Shown here: positions 33,101 to 41,480 of the stretch, piece after piece
Numbering within the stretch: the first letter of the stretch is position 1
Layout of the letters: the number at the start of each line of letters is the position of its first letter
DNA from: Bin5 sp009843665
Lineage (GTDB): Bacteria > Chloroflexota > Anaerolineae > Caldilineales > Caldilineaceae
NCBI GenBank assembly: GCA_965220285.1
Contig: OZ244818.1
Span: forward strand, 310,001-374,000
Length of the DNA: 64,000 bases
Reading direction: 5' to 3'
The notes under the pieces: generated by a model
What the model was told of the DNA's origin: nothing
What the model saw: the letters and a program-made list of their open reading frames with translations, nothing else
Database searches by the model: none
Made by a program: the position numbers and the translations under genes

Positions 33101-34705
33101 ATGAGCAATAAGGTAATTCATTCGCTTCGGGACAGGCGCCTCGTGGAAGAGGCGGTCGCCGGACTGGCCGATACGACATCTGAGTCGGAACTGGCACGGG
33201 AAGTGCGGAGGATCGCAGACGGTTACGCGCCTGAGCTGGTGCTGGCGGCAGTTCGCAGACATTTGGGCACCGGCAGCAGCCAGTTACGGGGCGGCCTGGG
33301 CCGATTGTCAGCATTGATGGCTGGACCAGAGACCTCTGCGATGCTGCGAAAGGAGGCCGGTCGACGCGAGAATTCCACCCAGATTCGAATGAACGCGGCA
33401 ATGATTCTGGAGAAGTTTCTTCAGGTCGAGGTGACGGCGGGCCTGATGGGAGATTTGAGGGATCCGAATCTGATAGTGATGCAGAGCCTGCAGGAGGCGG
33501 TAGAGGAGGCACGGTCCAACCGGCAGGTGTTGCTGGAATATGTGCGACAGATGCGCCAGGAGAGTCAGGAAGTTGCCTACCTGGTATTGGAACTGACCGG
33601 CCAACTCGCTGAGGCGGATCAGCCGGAGCTGCTGCGGCTGATCGCCTACGATTCCCGAAGAGGTGTCGCGGAAACCGCCTTGGACCGTCTGAGCTCGCTG
33701 CGCGGGCCGGCCGTCGGGAGGCGGAGCGCGCTGGCTCTGCACACGCTCCAAGCCACTCTGCGACCAGACCTGGCGCAGGCTGCGGGACGAAACTTACGCA
33801 AGCTGCAGCTTGCCGGCGTCAACTGGGAACTAAGACGGTCAGACGACTGGTGGGCGCTGCTTTCGCCCAGTGACTTGCAGGGGACACAGCATCTTTGGTT
33901 CCTGGAAAACGGAACCGATGATGACGGCCGCCTGGTCGGGCTACGCATCAATGGAGCGCTAGGGGTACTCGGCGCATTTGGAAGCGAAAGTGTAGACCGG
34001 CGGCATCTTCCATCCAGGCGGAAAGTAGGCGAGTCACTGTCAATCTCCACTGCGCCCGGAGAAAGTACCGTTTTCGTTACCGTTCCGTACAGCTATGCAC
34101 GGCATTGCCTGCAGCGGGCTCTGGAGGGCCACTGGGGAGGGCAGGCTAAGCGCGCATTGCCGGAAGAGTTCACACTTTTCTGCCCATTCGTGATTCAGTG
34201 CGATGCGGGCCAGATATCCGAAGAGCTTTCGTCCCTGCTTGCGTCTGGGCCGGATCTGTGGGAAGAGGGACGGGAAGCGCTGTCGACAGTCACGGCCGCA
34301 TTGCTGGAACATCCGGCAATGGCAGGATGGATTCTGCAGATGGGGACGTCGGTGGGGGACACTGGGGAGAATCAGAGGAAGTCGCCGGGTCGCGAGATGG
34401 TTGGTGCCGGATTGCAAAGTCTGGCCGGTCTGCCGTTGGAGGAGTTGGGCAGGCTGGCGGCTTCGGGTGTGACGAAAGAGGTTCCGCGAGAGCTGGCCGA
34501 GCAGATGCGCCAAGGACTGCTGACCCAGGCGGGGTGGCTGCATTGTGCCGGCGACCAGAAATCGGCGCGCCACGCAGTATGCGTTGCCGAAAGCCTGCTC
34601 AACGAGGAATTGCACAGCCATCCACTACTCTTGCAGATGATTGGGCTCGGTATTCTTCATCCTTTGAGGAAGGGGAGCGCGCCTTCAAGATCGAAGTTAG
34701 AATAG
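33101..34705 (+). CDS. HEAT-like helical repeat protein, function unknown
   Basis: The 534-residue product is soluble. Residues 1-230 look like paired-helix HEAT/armadillo-type repeats (MNAAMILEKFLQVEVTAGLM, DLRDPNLIVMQSLQEAVEEA, VAYLVLELTGQLAEADQPEL, ETALDRLSSLRGP). The middle (240-350) is strand-rich (WWALLSPSDLQGTQHLWFLE, STVFVTVPYSYARHCLQRAL). The C-terminal 150 residues are helical again. I recognise no catalytic motif or family. It diverges from dnaX across about 236 bases. The ATG at 33101 is likely leaderless (see 33086-33094). Confidence 0.72.
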   Translation: MSNKVIHSLRDRRLVEEAVAGLADTTSESELAREVRRIADGYAPELVLAAVRRHLGTGSSQLRGGLGRLSALMAGPETSAMLRKEAGRRENSTQIRMNAAMILEKFLQVEVTAGLMGDLRDPNLIVMQSLQEAVEEARSNRQVLLEYVRQMRQESQEVAYLVLELTGQLAEADQPELLRLIAYDSRRGVAETALDRLSSLRGPAVGRRSALALHTLQATLRPDLAQAAGRNLRKLQLAGVNWELRRSDDWWALLSPSDLQGTQHLWFLENGTDDDGRLVGLRINGALGVLGAFGSESVDRRHLPSRRKVGESLSISTAPGESTVFVTVPYSYARHCLQRALEGHWGGQAKRALPEEFTLFCPFVIQCDAGQISEELSSLLASGPDLWEEGREALSTVTAALLEHPAMAGWILQMGTSVGDTGENQRKSPGREMVGAGLQSLAGLPLEELGRLAASGVTKEVPRELAEQMRQGLLTQAGWLHCAGDQKSARHAVCVAESLLNEELHSHPLLLQMIGLGILHPLRKGSAPSRSKLE

Positions 34706-35732
34706 CCGGAAGGCGTGCCCTTCTCAAGTGCGGTTAGACTTGAGTCATAGGGTCGCCATGGAGGTTTTAGCGAATATTGTCGCACGCTTCATACAGATTT
34801 TGCACAACGGCGGAAAATGTGTATCTTATAAGTAGTAGAGAGTTGCAAATTCCGGTCTGTACAGTACACATCTACTCTTGCCAGGATTAGAGAAATAGTT
34901 TTTCACGAGGAAAGATACCCTTCTCCACGGTTTTGCTGGGTAAAGAGTTCGCTTTGATTGAGGAGGCAGAATCTCTGGGCATTTGAGCCACTTTTGCGGT
35001 GACCCCAGAGAGGACAGCAATTATAGGCAGCGTAAGGTATTCGCGAAAAGTACGACTTAAAGCCCCGTAGCGTAGTTGACTTTTTGGCCTGCCTGGTGTG
35101 AACAGAACAGCAATGATGCTGGCACTTACAAATCCATCGGGAACCACAGCCAAACAAACAGCGCCAAGTTGGGGTTGCGTGCATCGCGTTTCCCTTTCCT
35201 CCCCTCCGGAAAACAGCAAGGATTTTCCTGCGCCCCGGGCACCCGGACGACACAATCGATCGCAGTCAGCGCTCATGCGGAAAACGGCGTGTGCCGTTGT
35301 GCCATTCTTCCACAGATGCTCTGCCATGTTTTCCGCGATCTGCTCCAAAGTGAAGCGGGGCAGGGGACTCTTTCCTATGGAGAGGATTACGTTCGGTATT
35401 CTTGGAACTTACGGTGAAGTGACGCGAATAGCGGAAGTGTGCTGGAAGGACAGAAGGGTGAGAGAAAGAGGTTGCTGCATTTTGGCCGAAGGACAATTGG
35501 CTACATGCTTGAGGTTTTTCTATCGATGGAGTGCTTCCTGAATTGCTTTCGGAGCAGGAAAGGCCAGGGATAGCAAGAACAGATCTTGCCATCCTACCTG
35601 AGATTGGTTGGAAATGATTTTTGCATTCCTGATGACGGTCGAGCGTCGTTGGTACTAGACGTACTGCCAGTCTAAAAATGTGGCCTGTCAGTCTTTAAGA
35701 TTCCGTCGGGTATTTTCAAAGGAGAACCGTGG
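34706..35732. other. 1-kb stretch without a supported gene
   Basis: Open frames on both strands exist (longest about 150 codons on the minus strand, 34887-35348), but none has a ribosome site, recognisable motif or sensible codon use. Composition is mixed and more A+T-rich than the operons on either side. I looked for RNase P RNA, tmRNA, SRP RNA and tRNA features and found none. AAAGGAG at 35718-35724 belongs to the next gene. It may be decayed DNA at the border of the FRG/TPR island. Confidence 0.5.
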
Positions 35733-37322
35733 GTGACGGTTGTTGAAAGGGCCTTCTTAAGTAAAATAAACAATTTACCCAGCACGTGTGTGTTCCGCGG
35801 GCATGCAGACAGCAGTTGGAAGCTACATTCTGCAGCTACGCGTCGACTGATCGACTTTTTCGATAATGATGAGAGCATAATTGAGAAGGCGATCTTCTCC
35901 GATATGCACTGGGTCTATCATCGATCTGTTCTGTTGGAACCTGCGAGAAATAATGGCTTCGGAAGCGCAAACGGCCAGATGATTCCTGACATTCAGCTTC
36001 TGGCCAGATTGCACGGTTTCGGAGCCGCTACGGGTTTCCTCGACTTCTCGCTGGATCCCTTGGCGGCGTTAGGGTATGCATGTGAAGGGGATGAATGTGA
36101 CGGGATCGTGTTTGTCCTGGACCTGGCCAGTGATTCTGGTTTTCGGCAGATTTCCGTTGATGGGGCAGAACAGAGTGTTGAAGAGATTTTCAGATGGTCT
36201 GACATGCGAAGCGAGAGCCTCTATTTTGAGATACCAACACAGGGGAAGAACGCCACCGGTGAATCGGTAAGTGACGGAATAAGCGTTCAAGCGTGGCCAT
36301 TGCTTCCTGCAGGCGCAGTCCGCAAAATTGTCATTGCAGCATCTGACAAGCCTAAGATCCGACAAGAACTTGAAGACAGGTATGGTTATCGCAAACCTGC
36401 GCTCTTCGCCGATTTGCAGCGGTTCTCTGTTGTGAATAGTCCAAGACTACCTTTACCACAGATAGAAGACCCTGAATTCAGTCTGCTTTTGGGCAACCAG
36501 TGCTATCTCCAGGGTGATTATACTGGCGCAGTAACCCATTACGGCGAAAGTATTGAGCTTGCTCCGTATTCTGAAATTGGATACTTTTATTTTGTTCGAG
36601 GTAATGCCAAAGCAGCAGACGGGGACTTTCAAGGCGCTCTCCTGGATTACAGTTCAGGCATTCACTGTGAAGAAGAGCTGGCAAGGGATCGTGAAAGAAA
36701 CCCTGAAGGCATCACCAACGGATTCCGTCTCTGGCGACTCTACTACAACCGCGGGAACGCAAGGGCAGAATTAGAAGACCTTAATGGCGCGCTGGGTGAC
36801 TACGAAGAAGCAATTCGTATAAGCTTTCAAGATGGTGAAAGGGAGTCCTCGCATTTCACAAATAGAGGAAATGTAAATTTCTTACTGAACAGATACGGCG
36901 ATGCCATCTCTGACTATGATCAGGCGATTGAGGTAGGTGACCCTTTCGCGCGGTTCAGCAAGGGAAACATGCTTGTGATTCTAGGCCGCTTTGACGAAGC
37001 CCTTCAGTGTTATGATGGAGCGATACGGGAGGGGGATGACAGATCCGGAGTAATATGCAATCGAAACGGGGTAGCGGCGATTCTGAACAGGATAGGTGGG
37101 GACGGCTACGTAGTCAGCGCTCCGCGTTACAAAGACTCTACGAGAAGACTGATAGTGGAAGTATCTCTAAGAGCCGACCCTGATAACAGGTATACGGAGT
37201 TCTTCAATTTCCATGGTATGAAAGGCAATATCGGCAATGCTGCGGGCCAGCATTTGCCGGGAGGCAAAGGCTATCGCGGCAGAGCTGGATTTGTCGTCGT
37301 GGTAAAGGGAGAGGAATGGTAG
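35733..37322 (+). CDS. FRG-domain protein with C-terminal TPR repeats
   Basis: The 529-residue product starts at GTG 35733, preceded by AAAGGAG (35718-35724). The N-terminal FRG domain has its namesake motif (CVFRGHADSSWKLHSAATRR, FRG at 21-23) and the QLLARLHGFGAATGFLDFSL block with a following DPLAALGYA. TPR units run from about 245 to 440 (LLGNQCYLQGDYTGAVTHYG, YYNRGNARAELEDLNGALGD, FTNRGNVNFLLNRYGDAISD). FRG domains are of uncertain biochemistry and often lie in mobile or defence-related loci. A+T content is high: 36841-36900 has 25 G/C of 60. No membrane segment. Likely acquired horizontally. Confidence 0.83.
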   Translation: MTVVERAFLSKINNLPSTCVFRGHADSSWKLHSAATRRLIDFFDNDESIIEKAIFSDMHWVYHRSVLLEPARNNGFGSANGQMIPDIQLLARLHGFGAATGFLDFSLDPLAALGYACEGDECDGIVFVLDLASDSGFRQISVDGAEQSVEEIFRWSDMRSESLYFEIPTQGKNATGESVSDGISVQAWPLLPAGAVRKIVIAASDKPKIRQELEDRYGYRKPALFADLQRFSVVNSPRLPLPQIEDPEFSLLLGNQCYLQGDYTGAVTHYGESIELAPYSEIGYFYFVRGNAKAADGDFQGALLDYSSGIHCEEELARDRERNPEGITNGFRLWRLYYNRGNARAELEDLNGALGDYEEAIRISFQDGERESSHFTNRGNVNFLLNRYGDAISDYDQAIEVGDPFARFSKGNMLVILGRFDEALQCYDGAIREGDDRSGVICNRNGVAAILNRIGGDGYVVSAPRYKDSTRRLIVEVSLRADPDNRYTEFFNFHGMKGNIGNAAGQHLPGGKGYRGRAGFVVVVKGEEW

Positions 37323-37517
37323 TCTATTGTGCGCAAAAGTTGAGTAGGCGCTTTAGTGCGTATTTCGACAAAACTTTTTGCGTGGGGACAGGCAAGACGG
37401 CCGCGACTTCACGGCGTAAACGACGGGGAAAGTTATGGTGTTACGAGAGATTCACATTGGTGCCGGATGAGACTTGGATACCCTAACTCCAGAAGCATGA
37501 TTTTTGCAGCAGCTTTT

Positions 37518-37548
37518 GGGCAACCTGTGTTTCCGATACCGGTTGCCC
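37518..37548 (+). terminator. Hairpin between the FRG-TPR gene and the membrane TPR gene
   Basis: GGGCAACC (37518-37525) pairs with GGTTGCCC (37541-37548) around a 15-base loop. No T-run follows, so it may be only an mRNA structure. The rest of the 37323-37574 gap shows no convincing gene. Confidence 0.35.
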
Positions 37549-37574
37549 GGCCTGGAGGCTGAACGCATCTTGAA

Positions 37575-38264
37575 ATGAGAGTCAACCTGATCTTAAAGTC
37601 TACTCTTGTCTTTGTGGCGGCGATGGCAATCGCGGCGGCTGCCGTTTTGACGGCTTCACCGGTGGTATCGGCGCAAGCCCCGACGGGACAGCAGGGCAAC
37701 AGTTCAGAGGACGGCTCGGTAGTCGATACGGCCACGGAGGTCGAGATTCAGCGCCGCTTCAATGAACTCCGGCGCGAGATTCTGGACGACCGTGCCGACT
37801 CAATTGGTTGGTGGCTGTCGGGCATCGCTCTCCTACTCGCCGTATTGGTTCTATTCGTTGGGCTGGCTGCATATTTTGCCTTCAGGAGATTGCGGGATAT
37901 TGAGGAGGCGGTGCGCCGCAGCGTCGAACAGGCACGCGTACATGCAGAAGAGGCAGCCAGACTTGCCGAGGAGATTCGAGGTTACGGAGGCGAGGCGGAC
38001 GAGGCGTTGCGCAGCATAGACGGTACGGAACTGGCACTTGCGCGATCACAGATCGGCGAGGAGTTCAGTCGAGTTCCCGGCAGGGCCGGCGCGACTGCCA
38101 TTGCGGAGGCCCGCCAGTTGGAAGGAGAGGGCAGGCTTGACGAATCGATCGAGAGATGGAAGCACATCGCCAGTGTTGCTGAAGGGAGCAATGATGAACT
38201 AGCAGCGCTGGCCTTCCGGTCGATTGGTGATCTGTCGGAACGGCTGAGCAGGAGCAACAGATGA
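37575..38264 (+). CDS. Membrane-anchored protein with helical/TPR-like C terminus
   Basis: The 229-residue product has a cleavable-looking signal peptide (LILKSTLVFVAAMAIAAAAV, ending ASPVVSA-QA), a short Ser/Thr-rich extracytoplasmic part, one transmembrane helix (about 76-98, SGIALLLAVLVLFVGLAAYF), then a coiled-coil stretch rich in R/E/A (RRLRDIEEAVRRSVEQARVH) and a TPR-like end (AIAEARQLEGEGRLDESIER). It overlaps the next TPR gene as ATGA, so the two are translated together and may form one membrane complex. Function unknown. Confidence 0.75.
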   Translation: MRVNLILKSTLVFVAAMAIAAAAVLTASPVVSAQAPTGQQGNSSEDGSVVDTATEVEIQRRFNELRREILDDRADSIGWWLSGIALLLAVLVLFVGLAAYFAFRRLRDIEEAVRRSVEQARVHAEEAARLAEEIRGYGGEADEALRSIDGTELALARSQIGEEFSRVPGRAGATAIAEARQLEGEGRLDESIERWKHIASVAEGSNDELAALAFRSIGDLSERLSRSNR

Positions 38265-39208
38265 TTGCCAACCGACAGGGGCGTGCGTACTTCCTGCCCG
38301 ACGGCGGGTTGGATGAGGCAGCCGTTTCTCAGTCACGGGAGGCGCTTGCCGCGTACTCGCAAGCGGTTCGATTGAGACCGGACTACGCGGAGGCCTACAA
38401 TAACCGCGGCAATGTGAATAGCAACCTGGGTCAGTACGAGGAGGCGGTTGCAGATTACGACAGGGCAGTGCACCTGAGACCTGATCTGGCCGACGCCTAT
38501 GTCAATCGCGCCAATGCCAAGGCCGCGCTACGGCAATTGCAGGATGCCATAGTCGACCTTGGGACGGCGATCAGTTTCAACCCAGACAATGTAATTGCAT
38601 TCTTGAATCGGGGCCTTCTCCTGGCCGAGTTGGGCCAGTTTGAGGATGCTATAGCGGATCTGGACGAGGCTGTTCGTCTTGAGCCCGAATTTGAAAGAGC
38701 CTACCTTGTTCGAGGAAGCGTCAAGTCGGCGCTCAGTCGGAGCCAGGAGGCAATTTCCGACTACGACAGGGCAATCGGCCTGAATCCAGAAAATTCCGAG
38801 GCATACAACAGCCGAGGACTGCTTCAGGTCGAACTGGGCCGATATGAGGCAGCAGTCGCCGACTATGCCCTTGCGATCCGGATGCGGCCGGGGTACGCGG
38901 CGGCGTACAACAATCGGGGGGTGGCGCAGGCGAAGCTGGGACGACTGGGCGCGGCTGTGGACGACTATGATGAAGCCGTACGGCTGCAGCCTGAAATTGC
39001 CGAGCCCTATTTCAATCGAGGGAATGCGAAGGAGCGCCGAGGCGAGTTAGAGGAGGCCATTGCCGACTACGATCAGGTGATCCTAAGGCGGCCCGAAGAT
39101 ATCGAGGCGTACCGAAATCGGGCTGTAGCGAAGGCGGAATTGGGGCGAACTGAGGAGGCGAGGTCGGATGTCGACAGGGCGCTGGCGATTGTCGCGGGAC
39201 GACGATGA
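38261..39208 (+). CDS. TPR-repeat protein
   Basis: The 315-residue product is almost entirely canonical 34-residue TPR units, about eight of them, each ending in a motif like AYNNRGNVNSNLGQYEEAVA, then DYDRAVHLRPD. No signal peptide or catalytic domain. With a four-base overlap to the membrane-anchored gene upstream, it probably assembles on that protein at the inner face of the membrane. The repeats are internally very similar, suggesting recent expansion. The gene ends 221 bases before the convergent SUF operon; that spacer shows nothing I can name. Confidence 0.88.
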   Translation: MIANRQGRAYFLPDGGLDEAAVSQSREALAAYSQAVRLRPDYAEAYNNRGNVNSNLGQYEEAVADYDRAVHLRPDLADAYVNRANAKAALRQLQDAIVDLGTAISFNPDNVIAFLNRGLLLAELGQFEDAIADLDEAVRLEPEFERAYLVRGSVKSALSRSQEAISDYDRAIGLNPENSEAYNSRGLLQVELGRYEAAVADYALAIRMRPGYAAAYNNRGVAQAKLGRLGAAVDDYDEAVRLQPEIAEPYFNRGNAKERRGELEEAIADYDQVILRRPEDIEAYRNRAVAKAELGRTEEARSDVDRALAIVAGRR

Positions 39209-39429
39209 ACCTGAGTCTATCCTGGCTGGTCACGGTAGGGCGGGTCCAAATTGTCCCGGCAGGGCCGGGCGCCACTCGAGGCAGAGGCGATCCCGAATGG
39301 TCAGATGGCCGTTAGCGGAGGATGCCATTCAGGGTGCTCGAAACCGGGGGCGCGGCTATCTGAGGCTCAGGAATGGGCTAATGGCCTTGTCCAGTTTTTG
39401 TGCCTTGTAGAGGGGAGGACCTTCCCAAC

Positions 39430-39753
39430 TCAGAAAATACCCAGCTCGTCTTTGGCGTCCTCGGACATCATGTCGGGACTCCAGAAAGGGGTCCAGACCA
39501 GGTGGACGTTGACTTCGTTGACGCTGGGGAAGGCGTTGTGGGCTGTGCGCTGGACGTCGCTGATGATCTGCGGGCCGACCGGGCAACCGGGGCTGGTCAG
39601 AGTCATGGTCACGTCGATGTTGTCTTCGTCGGTCACTTCGATATCGTAGACCAGGCCGAGGTCGACGATATTCATCATCAGTTCGGGATCCTTCACATGG
39701 GTCCTGATTTCGGCTCGAACCTCATCGGGCGTGGGTAGTGTCTTATCGGTCAT
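39430..39753 (-). CDS. SufT/PaaD-like iron-sulfur assembly protein (MIP18/DUF59 family)
   Basis: The 107-residue protein has the DUF59 core (EIRTHVKDPELMMNIVDLGL, VYDIEVTDEDNIDVTMTLTS, PGCPVG with Cys57, then WSPDMMSEDAKDELGIF). Members help place Fe-S clusters in target proteins. The true start is the ATG at 39753, after GAGGAG; the same frame continues upstream only by overlapping the Rieske gene. It is the last gene of the SUF operon, 13 bases after the Rieske gene. Confidence 0.92.
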   Translation of the reverse strand: MTDKTLPTPDEVRAEIRTHVKDPELMMNIVDLGLVYDIEVTDEDNIDVTMTLTSPGCPVGPQIISDVQRTAHNAFPSVNEVNVHLVWTPFWSPDMMSEDAKDELGIF

Positions 39754-39766
39754 CGCTTCTTTCTCC

Positions 39767-40090
39767 TCAAAAGGGTCTTTCCACATAGATGTCGCCACCG
39801 TCAACCTGAACTTCGTAGGATGGGGTTGGCTCGAATGCGGGCATGCTGAGTGCCTCGCCGGTGCGAATGTCGAAGCGGGCGCCGTGGCGGGGGCACTCGA
39901 CCTGGCCGCCATCCAGGATTTGGCCTTCAACGAGCGGGCCACCGTCGTGCGTGCAGACATCTTCGATGGCGTAGAATTCGCCGTCCAGATTGAAGACGGC
40001 GATGCGGATTCCGTCCAGTTCCACCAGGAGACTTTCGCCTGGCGGGAGGTCTTCTTTCGCGGCAACTCTTTCAAAGTCTTCCATATGCAC
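39767..40090 (-). CDS. Rieske [2Fe-2S] ferredoxin-like protein of the SUF operon
   Basis: The 107-residue product holds both Rieske ligand pairs: C46-T-H48 (DVCTHDGGPLVEG) and C66-P-R-H69 (VECPRHGARFD). It resembles small ferredoxins of non-haem oxygenases that are often carried at the end of suf operons, where they may donate electrons during cluster assembly. GAGG sits six bases before GTG 40090 and twelve before ATG 40084; either could be used. Cytoplasmic. Confidence 0.93.
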   Translation of the reverse strand: MHMEDFERVAAKEDLPPGESLLVELDGIRIAVFNLDGEFYAIEDVCTHDGGPLVEGQILDGGQVECPRHGARFDIRTGEALSMPAFEPTPSYEVQVDGGDIYVERPF

Positions 40091-40110
40091 AGTTTACCTC
40101 GGTGCGTGAA

Positions 40111-40509
40111 CTATTCGGGCCACTCGGTCAGTCCGTACAGGCCTGCTTTGAGCGCTTTCAAAGGCAGGAGAGCGCATTTGAGGCGGACGGGCCCGATCTC
40201 GATTCCGAGCAGGTCGAGGACCTCCTCCTTTCCCCATTCTCTGAGTTCGGGCACCGGCATGCCGATGATTTCTTCCATAATCATTGACGCGCTGGCCTGG
40301 CTGATGGCGCATCCCCGGCCTTCAAATGCGGCATCGGCTACGACGTCATCTGCGATTTTCAGGTGGACAGTTATCTCGTCGCCGCAGAAGGGGTTCAATT
40401 CGTGACGGTGGACATCGGCGTCCTCCAGCTTGCCCTTATGCCGGGGGTGCTTGTAATGGTCAATGATGGCTTCTCGAAACAGGTCCATGATGCCGGAGAA
40501 CTGACCCAT
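40111..40509 (-). CDS. sufU: SufU-type iron-sulfur assembly protein
   Basis: The 132-residue protein has the three SufU/IscU cysteines (C42 in NPFCGDEI with D44, C67 in GRGCAISQAS, C112 in RLKCALLPL) and the family opening FREAIIDHYKHPRHKG. SufU proteins bind zinc and accept persulfide sulfur from the desulfurase SufS. No SufS is encoded in this operon; a rhodanese precedes sufU instead. A hairpin (40513-40545) abuts the ATG at 40509 and no ribosome site is visible there, so ATG 40488 (MDLFREAIID) is a possible alternative start. Confidence 0.93.
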   Translation of the reverse strand: MGQFSGIMDLFREAIIDHYKHPRHKGKLEDADVHRHELNPFCGDEITVHLKIADDVVADAAFEGRGCAISQASASMIMEEIIGMPVPELREWGKEEVLDLLGIEIGPVRLKCALLPLKALKAGLYGLTEWPE

Positions 40510-40512
40510 ACG

Positions 40513-40549
40513 AAAGGCAAAGGGCGGTAACTGCCCCTTGCCTTTTTTT
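40513..40549. terminator. Hairpin at the sufU start; terminator-like on the plus strand
   Basis: On the minus (coding) strand AAAGGCAAGGGGC and GCCCTTTGCCTTT form a 13-bp stem with one G-U pair around AGTTACC, ending three bases before the sufU ATG. On the plus strand the same repeat has one A-C mismatch and is followed by TTTTTTT (40543-40549), the shape of a rho-independent terminator for antisense transcription. In the coding direction it could restrict sufU translation or act as an attenuator. Confidence 0.6.
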
Positions 40550-40599
40550 GATAGGCAGATTCAGATTGAAGTAGGGACCGAACGGTAGAGACGCGGCTT

Positions 40600-41451
40600 C
40601 TACCTCTCGATGGGCAGGCCGACGGCATTACCCCATTCGGTCCAGGAACCGTCGTAGTTACGGACGGTGTCGTAGCCGAGCAGATAGGTCAGTACGAACC
40701 AGGTGTGGCTGCTGCGTTCACCGATGCGGCAGTAGGCCACGATGTTGTCGCTGCCGCTTAGCCCCTGCTCTTCCTCATAGATGGCGCGCAGGTCGCCGGC
40801 GTTCTTGAAGGTGCCGTCGTCGTTGGCAGCGCGTGCCCAAGGTACGTTGCGGGCGCCGGCGATGTGTCCGCCGCGCAGCGAACCCTCCTGAGGATAGTCT
40901 GCCATGTGAAGCAGCTCACCGCTGTATTCAGCTGGGCTGCGTACGTCGACGAGAGGCAGTCCGGCCTGCTGGTGAGACAATACCTCGTCGCGCATTGCGC
41001 GGATGGCGGCGTCGTTGCGTGCAGGCGCGCTGTAGGAGGCGGCTGGATAAGAGGGCGCATCGGTCGTCAGTTCCCTGCCCTCGTCGGCCCACTTCTGACG
41101 GCCGCCGTCCATGACTTTTGCGTTGGTGTGCCCGAACAGCTGGAAGACCCAGAAGGCATAGGTTGCCCACCAGTTGCTTTTGTCGCCGTAGAAGACGACG
41201 GTCGTATCGTTTGAGATTCCGAGCTGCTCCATCAGCGACTGGAACTGCTGCTGGCCCACGTAGTCGCGCACGACTGCGTCGTTCAGGTCTTCCTGCCAGT
41301 CAATCTTCTGTGCGCCGGGGATGTGGCCCGTGTCATAAAGCAGGACGTCTTCGTTTGATTCGAGAAGGCGGATGTTGTCGTCGTTCAGATGAGCGGCGAC
41401 CCACTCAGTGCTGACCAACACGTCGGGATTGGCATAGCCTTTGTCTGCCAT
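40600..41451 (-). CDS. Two-domain thiosulfate sulfurtransferase (rhodanese)
   Basis: The 283-residue product has two rhodanese domains: an inactive N-terminal one (about 10-130) and a catalytic C-terminal one with C241 in the loop CRIGERSSH. The C-R-x-G-x-R form is typical of thiosulfate-specific enzymes, as opposed to the C-G-S-G-V-T-A of mercaptopyruvate sulfurtransferases. It forms a cysteine persulfide and passes the sulfur on. The gene lies between sufD and sufU, where SufS usually sits, so it may supply sulfur for cluster assembly from thiosulfate. That role is inference. Start ATG 41451 has GGAGG six bases upstream. Confidence 0.93.
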   Translation of the reverse strand: MADKGYANPDVLVSTEWVAAHLNDDNIRLLESNEDVLLYDTGHIPGAQKIDWQEDLNDAVVRDYVGQQQFQSLMEQLGISNDTTVVFYGDKSNWWATYAFWVFQLFGHTNAKVMDGGRQKWADEGRELTTDAPSYPAASYSAPARNDAAIRAMRDEVLSHQQAGLPLVDVRSPAEYSGELLHMADYPQEGSLRGGHIAGARNVPWARAANDDGTFKNAGDLRAIYEEEQGLSGSDNIVAYCRIGERSSHTWFVLTYLLGYDTVRNYDGSWTEWGNAVGLPIER

Positions 41452-41480
41452 AGCATTCCTCCAAGATTGGATGTATGAGA

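Noticed and set aside
34906..35260. Possible structured RNA (RNase P, tmRNA or SRP RNA)
   Set aside because: I checked for the conserved cores of these RNAs on both strands and could not find them.
34887..35348. Minus-strand open frame (about 150 codons) in the gene-free stretch
   Set aside because: No ribosome site, no hydrophobic or catalytic pattern, and overlapping frames of similar length on both strands.
35733..37322. Whether the FRG protein is an ADP-ribosyltransferase effector
   Set aside because: The motifs support only the FRG domain; I see no established NAD-binding pattern.
37356..37562. Short plus-strand open frame (68 codons) between the FRG-TPR and membrane genes
   Set aside because: No ribosome site, and its translation looks random; the hairpin at 37518-37548 cuts through it.
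39754..40074. N-terminal extension of the SufT-like frame
   Set aside because: It overlaps the Rieske gene in another frame, and the ATG at 39753 has a good ribosome site and family-typical N terminus.
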